Origin: Pseudosulfitobacter pseudonitzschiae | GTDB lineage: Bacteria > Pseudomonadota > Alphaproteobacteria > Rhodobacterales > Rhodobacteraceae | DNA length: 64,000 nucleotides | Direction of reading: 5' to 3' | Assembly (NCBI RefSeq): GCF_002222635.1 | Contig: NZ_CP022415.1 | Coordinates: 2,294,001 to 2,358,000, forward strand | Part shown: positions 61,144 to 64,000 of the stretch, one piece after another | Position numbering within the stretch: the first letter of the stretch is position 1 | Layout of the letters: every line of letters starts with the position of its first letter | Translations under genes and position numbers: made by a program | Notes under the pieces: model-generated | Seen by the model: only the letters and a program-made list of their open reading frames with translations | Told to the model about the DNA's origin: nothing | Databases searched by the model: none

Positions 61144-62111
61144 ACATCGACATGATCCGCGCCGCGGCAGCGCGGTTGAACGGTCACGCGCGGCGCACGC
61201 CGCTGCTGAATTCGCCCTTTATTGACGACATCGCGGGCCGCCGCGTCTGGATCAAACCTGAATGCCTGCAACACACCGGAAGTTTCAAATATCGCGGCGC
61301 GTGGTCTGCCCTGTCGGCGCTGGATGCAGACACCCGCGCCAAGGGGGTCATTGCGTTTTCCTCGGGCAATCATGCGCAGGGTGTGGCGCTGGCCGCAGCG
61401 CAGCATGACGTGCCCTCTGTCATCATCATGCCTGCGGATGCACCTGCGCTGAAGCTGGCGAACACCCGCGCGCTGGGGGCCGAAGTCATCACCTATGACC
61501 GCGCGACCGAGGACCGCGATGCCATCGGTGACCGGCTGGCGGCAGAGCGAGGGCTGACGTTGATCAAACCCTTTGACGAGCCACAGGTGATTGCCGGCCA
61601 AGGCACCGTCGGGCTTGAAATCGCAGCAGACGCCAAGGCGCAAGGAATCAAGACCGCCGATGTGCTGGTGTGCTGTGGTGGCGGCGGGCTGACTTCTGGC
61701 ATCGCACTGGCGCTTGAGGCTGACGCGCCGGGACTGCGCGCACGTCCTGCAGAGCCCGAAGGCTTTGACGATGTGAAACGTTCGCTGGCTGTGGGAACGA
61801 TCCAGCGCAACGACCGGACATCGGGCAACATCTGCGACGCGATCATCACCCCTGCCCCCGGTCAGTTGACCTTTCCCATCATGCACCGTCTGTGCGGCCC
61901 CGGTCTTGCGGTCTCAGAGGACGAAGCGTTGCAGGCCGTGGCACAGGCGTTTTTACGGCTGAAGCTGGTGGCAGAACCCGGTGGGGCGGTGGCGCTGGCC
62001 GCAGCGCTGTCGCGCAAGGATGAAATCGAAGGCGACGATGTGATCGTTGTGATCTCTGGCGGGAACGTCGATGCGCCGATCTTTGCGCGGGCATTGGCGG
62101 GGTTGGTATGA
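61140..62111 (+). CDS. PLP-dependent threonine/serine dehydratase-like enzyme
   Basis: A 323-residue fold-type II PLP enzyme. The PLP Lys is in TGSFKYRGAWSAL, the phosphate loop in VCCGGGGLTSGIALAL; SSGNHAQGVALAA and the end VIVVISGGNVD also match. No C-terminal regulatory domain is present, so it resembles catabolic threonine dehydratase, serine racemase or hydroxyaspartate dehydratase. It starts in a 4-base overlap with the hydrolase and ends in another with the EEP gene. Confidence 0.92.
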   Translation: MNIDMIRAAAARLNGHARRTPLLNSPFIDDIAGRRVWIKPECLQHTGSFKYRGAWSALSALDADTRAKGVIAFSSGNHAQGVALAAAQHDVPSVIIMPADAPALKLANTRALGAEVITYDRATEDRDAIGDRLAAERGLTLIKPFDEPQVIAGQGTVGLEIAADAKAQGIKTADVLVCCGGGGLTSGIALALEADAPGLRARPAEPEGFDDVKRSLAVGTIQRNDRTSGNICDAIITPAPGQLTFPIMHRLCGPGLAVSEDEALQAVAQAFLRLKLVAEPGGAVALAAALSRKDEIEGDDVIVVISGGNVDAPIFARALAGLV

Positions 62112-63313
62112 CCCGCTTCACAGTCGCCAGTTTCAACGTGAAAAACCTGATCGGGCCAGACAAGGAATACTATGAATTCCAGCGCTACACACCCGAGGAA
62201 TACGCGTGGAAACACGACTGGCTGTCTGAGCAGATACAATCGCTGAATGCGGATGTGATCGGCTTTCAGGAGATTTTCGAAGAGGAAGCGCTGCGCGATG
62301 TGATCACCGCCGCCGACACCGAGGGGCAGGCCGCCAACACCGCGTCCATTCCCGGATCGGACAAGCCCTATCGCAAAAAGGCGATCTTTCGCAAACTGGC
62401 CTATACGCCCTATGCGGACGCGGCACTTGCCTTTGCGCCAAATCTGAACGACGGCCCCGCAGGCCAGCGCCGCCCCGGCGTGGCGGTGCTGTCGCGTCTG
62501 GGGTTCGTCGGCGCGCCCGAGACCATTCAGGAGTTGTCTGAACCCGTCCGTATTCCCCTGCAAAGCCTTGGCGGTGGCAATGACGCGGGGCATTACACCG
62601 TCAAGCGGCTTAGCCGCCCGATCCTGAAGGTGCGCATTCCCGTGGGCGAGCACGTCATTACCCTGTTCAATTGCCACCTGAAATCGAAACTGGGTGAATT
62701 CATCACGCCGCCGGGTGCAGAGTTTGCGCCCGAGCAGAACCTTGTTCAGTACGATCCCGTAGGGCGCGCAATGGGATCGCTGCGCGCTGCCCTGCGCCGC
62801 ATGACCGAAGCATGGGTGCTGCGCCGCGCCATTGTGGACGAATTGAAACAGGGCCGCCCTGTCATGGTCACAGGTGACTTTAACGATGGTGAAAACGCAG
62901 TCAGCTCCGAAATCATCTCGGGTGAGGTGCCCTTCAAAAACTACGCATGGATGCTGCGCCATGACGCGCGCGGCCCGAACGACCGTTATTCCCACGAGGA
63001 AAACGAGGTGATCACCGAACAAGTCGAGGCAATGCGCCTGCACTCTGCCGAAAAGCAGTTTGTGCGCAAATCCTTGCGTGACATGGTCTATACAGCGGCC
63101 TTTGGTGGTGTGTACGAGAGCATTGACCAAATTTATTTGTCGCGGCATTTCCTGCCCGAAACACCGGACAGCATTGGCGAAATGCAATACTTCAGCGTAT
63201 TGAACGACCATCTGACCGATGGCAGCCACGCCGAAGCACCGTATAACAAGCTGGCCTCGGACCACGGGCAGATCATGGCGCATATCGCGCTGGGACAAGG
63301 AGAGACAGGATGA
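62108..63313 (+). CDS. Endonuclease/exonuclease/phosphatase-family protein
   Basis: A 401-residue EEP-fold protein. VASFNVKNLIG and VIGFQEIFEEEAL hold the metal Asn and Glu, FNCHLKSKLG the catalytic His, MVTGDFNDGENA the Asp/Asn pair, and ASDHGQIMAHI the final Asp-His. It has no signal peptide. Substrate could be nucleic acid, a phospholipid or a phosphorylated small molecule. It overlaps both neighbours by ATGA. Confidence 0.9.
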   Translation: MTRFTVASFNVKNLIGPDKEYYEFQRYTPEEYAWKHDWLSEQIQSLNADVIGFQEIFEEEALRDVITAADTEGQAANTASIPGSDKPYRKKAIFRKLAYTPYADAALAFAPNLNDGPAGQRRPGVAVLSRLGFVGAPETIQELSEPVRIPLQSLGGGNDAGHYTVKRLSRPILKVRIPVGEHVITLFNCHLKSKLGEFITPPGAEFAPEQNLVQYDPVGRAMGSLRAALRRMTEAWVLRRAIVDELKQGRPVMVTGDFNDGENAVSSEIISGEVPFKNYAWMLRHDARGPNDRYSHEENEVITEQVEAMRLHSAEKQFVRKSLRDMVYTAAFGGVYESIDQIYLSRHFLPETPDSIGEMQYFSVLNDHLTDGSHAEAPYNKLASDHGQIMAHIALGQGETG

Positions 63314-64000
63314 AACTGGCAGACTTGGGCGACGTGCGCCTGCATTACCGCATCGACGGCCCGGAAGACGGCGCACCTGTGGTATTCGCCAACTCTTTGG
63401 GCACCGATTTGCGGCTGTGGGATCCTATCCTGCCGCTGCTGCCAGAAGGGCTGCGTATCTTGCGCTTTGACAAGCGCGGGCACGGGCTGTCGTCGTGTCC
63501 GCCATCGCCCTATCCGATGGGGGCGCTGGTGACGGATGTTGAGAAACTGATGGACATGCACGGGTTCAAAGACGCGCTGTTTGTCGGGCTGTCGATTGGC
63601 GGAATGATTGCGCAGGGGCTTGCGGTCAAACGTCTGGATCTGGTGCGTGCGCTGGTGCTGTCGAACACCGGTGCCAAGATCGGCAATGCCGATATGTGGG
63701 CCGATCGCATTGCCGCGGTACAAAAGAATGGCATAGAAAGTCTGGCAGATGCTGTGATGGAACGCTGGTTTGCACCTGATTTTCGCGCCACGCCCGAACT
63801 GGAGCTGTGGCGCAACATGGTGGTCCGCCAAGAGGTCGAGGGCTATGCCGGTTGCTCTGCCGCCATCTCGGGGACAGATTTCTACGCCACCACCGCGTCA
63901 CTGCGCCTGCCCGCGCTTGGCATTGCAGGCTCGGAAGATGGATCAACCCCGCCTGATCTGGTACGCGAAACCATAGACCTGATCCCCGGCAGCCAGTTCC
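63310..64000 (+). CDS. pcaD: 3-oxoadipate enol-lactonase (partial, runs off the window)
   Basis: At least 230 residues are seen with no stop before 64000. GPEDGAPVVFANSLGTDLRLWDPILPLL is the PcaD opening, FDKRGHGLSS the next block and VGLSIGGMIAQGLA the nucleophile Ser; KLMDMHGFKDALFVGLS and ATTASLRLPALGIAGSEDGSTPP also fit. It hydrolyses 3-oxoadipate enol-lactone in the protocatechuate branch of the beta-ketoadipate pathway. It starts in an ATGA overlap with the EEP gene. Whether other pca genes follow is outside the window. Confidence 0.85.
   Translation, partial: MKLADLGDVRLHYRIDGPEDGAPVVFANSLGTDLRLWDPILPLLPEGLRILRFDKRGHGLSSCPPSPYPMGALVTDVEKLMDMHGFKDALFVGLSIGGMIAQGLAVKRLDLVRALVLSNTGAKIGNADMWADRIAAVQKNGIESLADAVMERWFAPDFRATPELELWRNMVVRQEVEGYAGCSAAISGTDFYATTASLRLPALGIAGSEDGSTPPDLVRETIDLIPGSQF

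Overview
The window looks like chromosomal DNA from a marine alphaproteobacterium of the Roseobacter group (Rhodobacterales). The grounds are the gene order (miaB/phoH/ybeY/corC/lnt/metK/trmB; aroA/cmk/rpsA/ihfB/lapA/trpF/trpB; irr next to fabA-fabB-fabI), a SAM/SAH riboswitch in front of metK (a motif known mainly from Rhodobacteraceae), an Irr-type Fur regulator, and moderately GC-rich coding sequence. Species cannot be fixed from sequence alone.

Layout. 1-2350 is a wrecked insertion zone: a PAS-domain gene fragment cut by an IS481 remnant, followed by an IS110 element whose transposase carries one in-frame amber codon and whose left end folds like a bridge RNA. 2357-6107 holds an MFS exporter with a divergent GlxA-type regulator, a decayed short-chain dehydrogenase and a LysR regulator. 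6240-20692 is the main accessory block, one co-oriented series of genes: a tripartite tricarboxylate transporter (tctC, tctB, tctA), a gamma-glutamyltransferase-like hydrolase, a complete peptide-type ABC importer, a second gamma-glutamyltransferase-like hydrolase, a DUF1028 protein, a TauE/SafE permease and a GntR/FCD regulator. I read this as an uptake and cytoplasmic hydrolysis pathway for gamma-glutamyl or related amide compounds; the substrate is unknown. 20700-21740 is a scar around a tRNA-Ser(GCU) gene, with remnants of an IS630 transposase and a tyrosine-phosphatase-like gene.

21740-43487 is mostly conserved housekeeping: ychF, an OpgB-like phosphoglycerol transferase, trpA, an FMN hydroxy-acid oxidase, a small sulfotransferase, rplY, pth, DUF2332 and DUF2237 proteins, a serine hydrolase, and the leftward series aroA-(membrane protein)-cmk-(aldo/keto reductase)-rpsA-ihfB-lapA-trpF-trpB. 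trpA is separate from trpFB and faces the other way.

43539-52639 is the leftward RNA/envelope series miaB, an OmpA protein plus a lipoprotein sharing a small WVDP...C domain, phoH-ybeY-corC-lnt, metK behind its riboswitch, and trmB. 52749-57729 contains an unrecognised protein, a frameshifted PhyH dioxygenase, irr, and fabA-fabB-fabI. 57800-64000 has an RlmL-like methyltransferase, an FKBP isomerase, and a tightly overlapping rightward operon (HAD dehalogenase, alpha/beta hydrolase, threonine dehydratase-like enzyme, EEP nuclease/phosphatase, 3-oxoadipate enol-lactonase cut by the window end). Five copies of a roughly 28-bp intergenic repeat with GC hairpins lie between 33.5 and 57.8 kb. No CRISPR array, rRNA, prophage or replication origin was seen.
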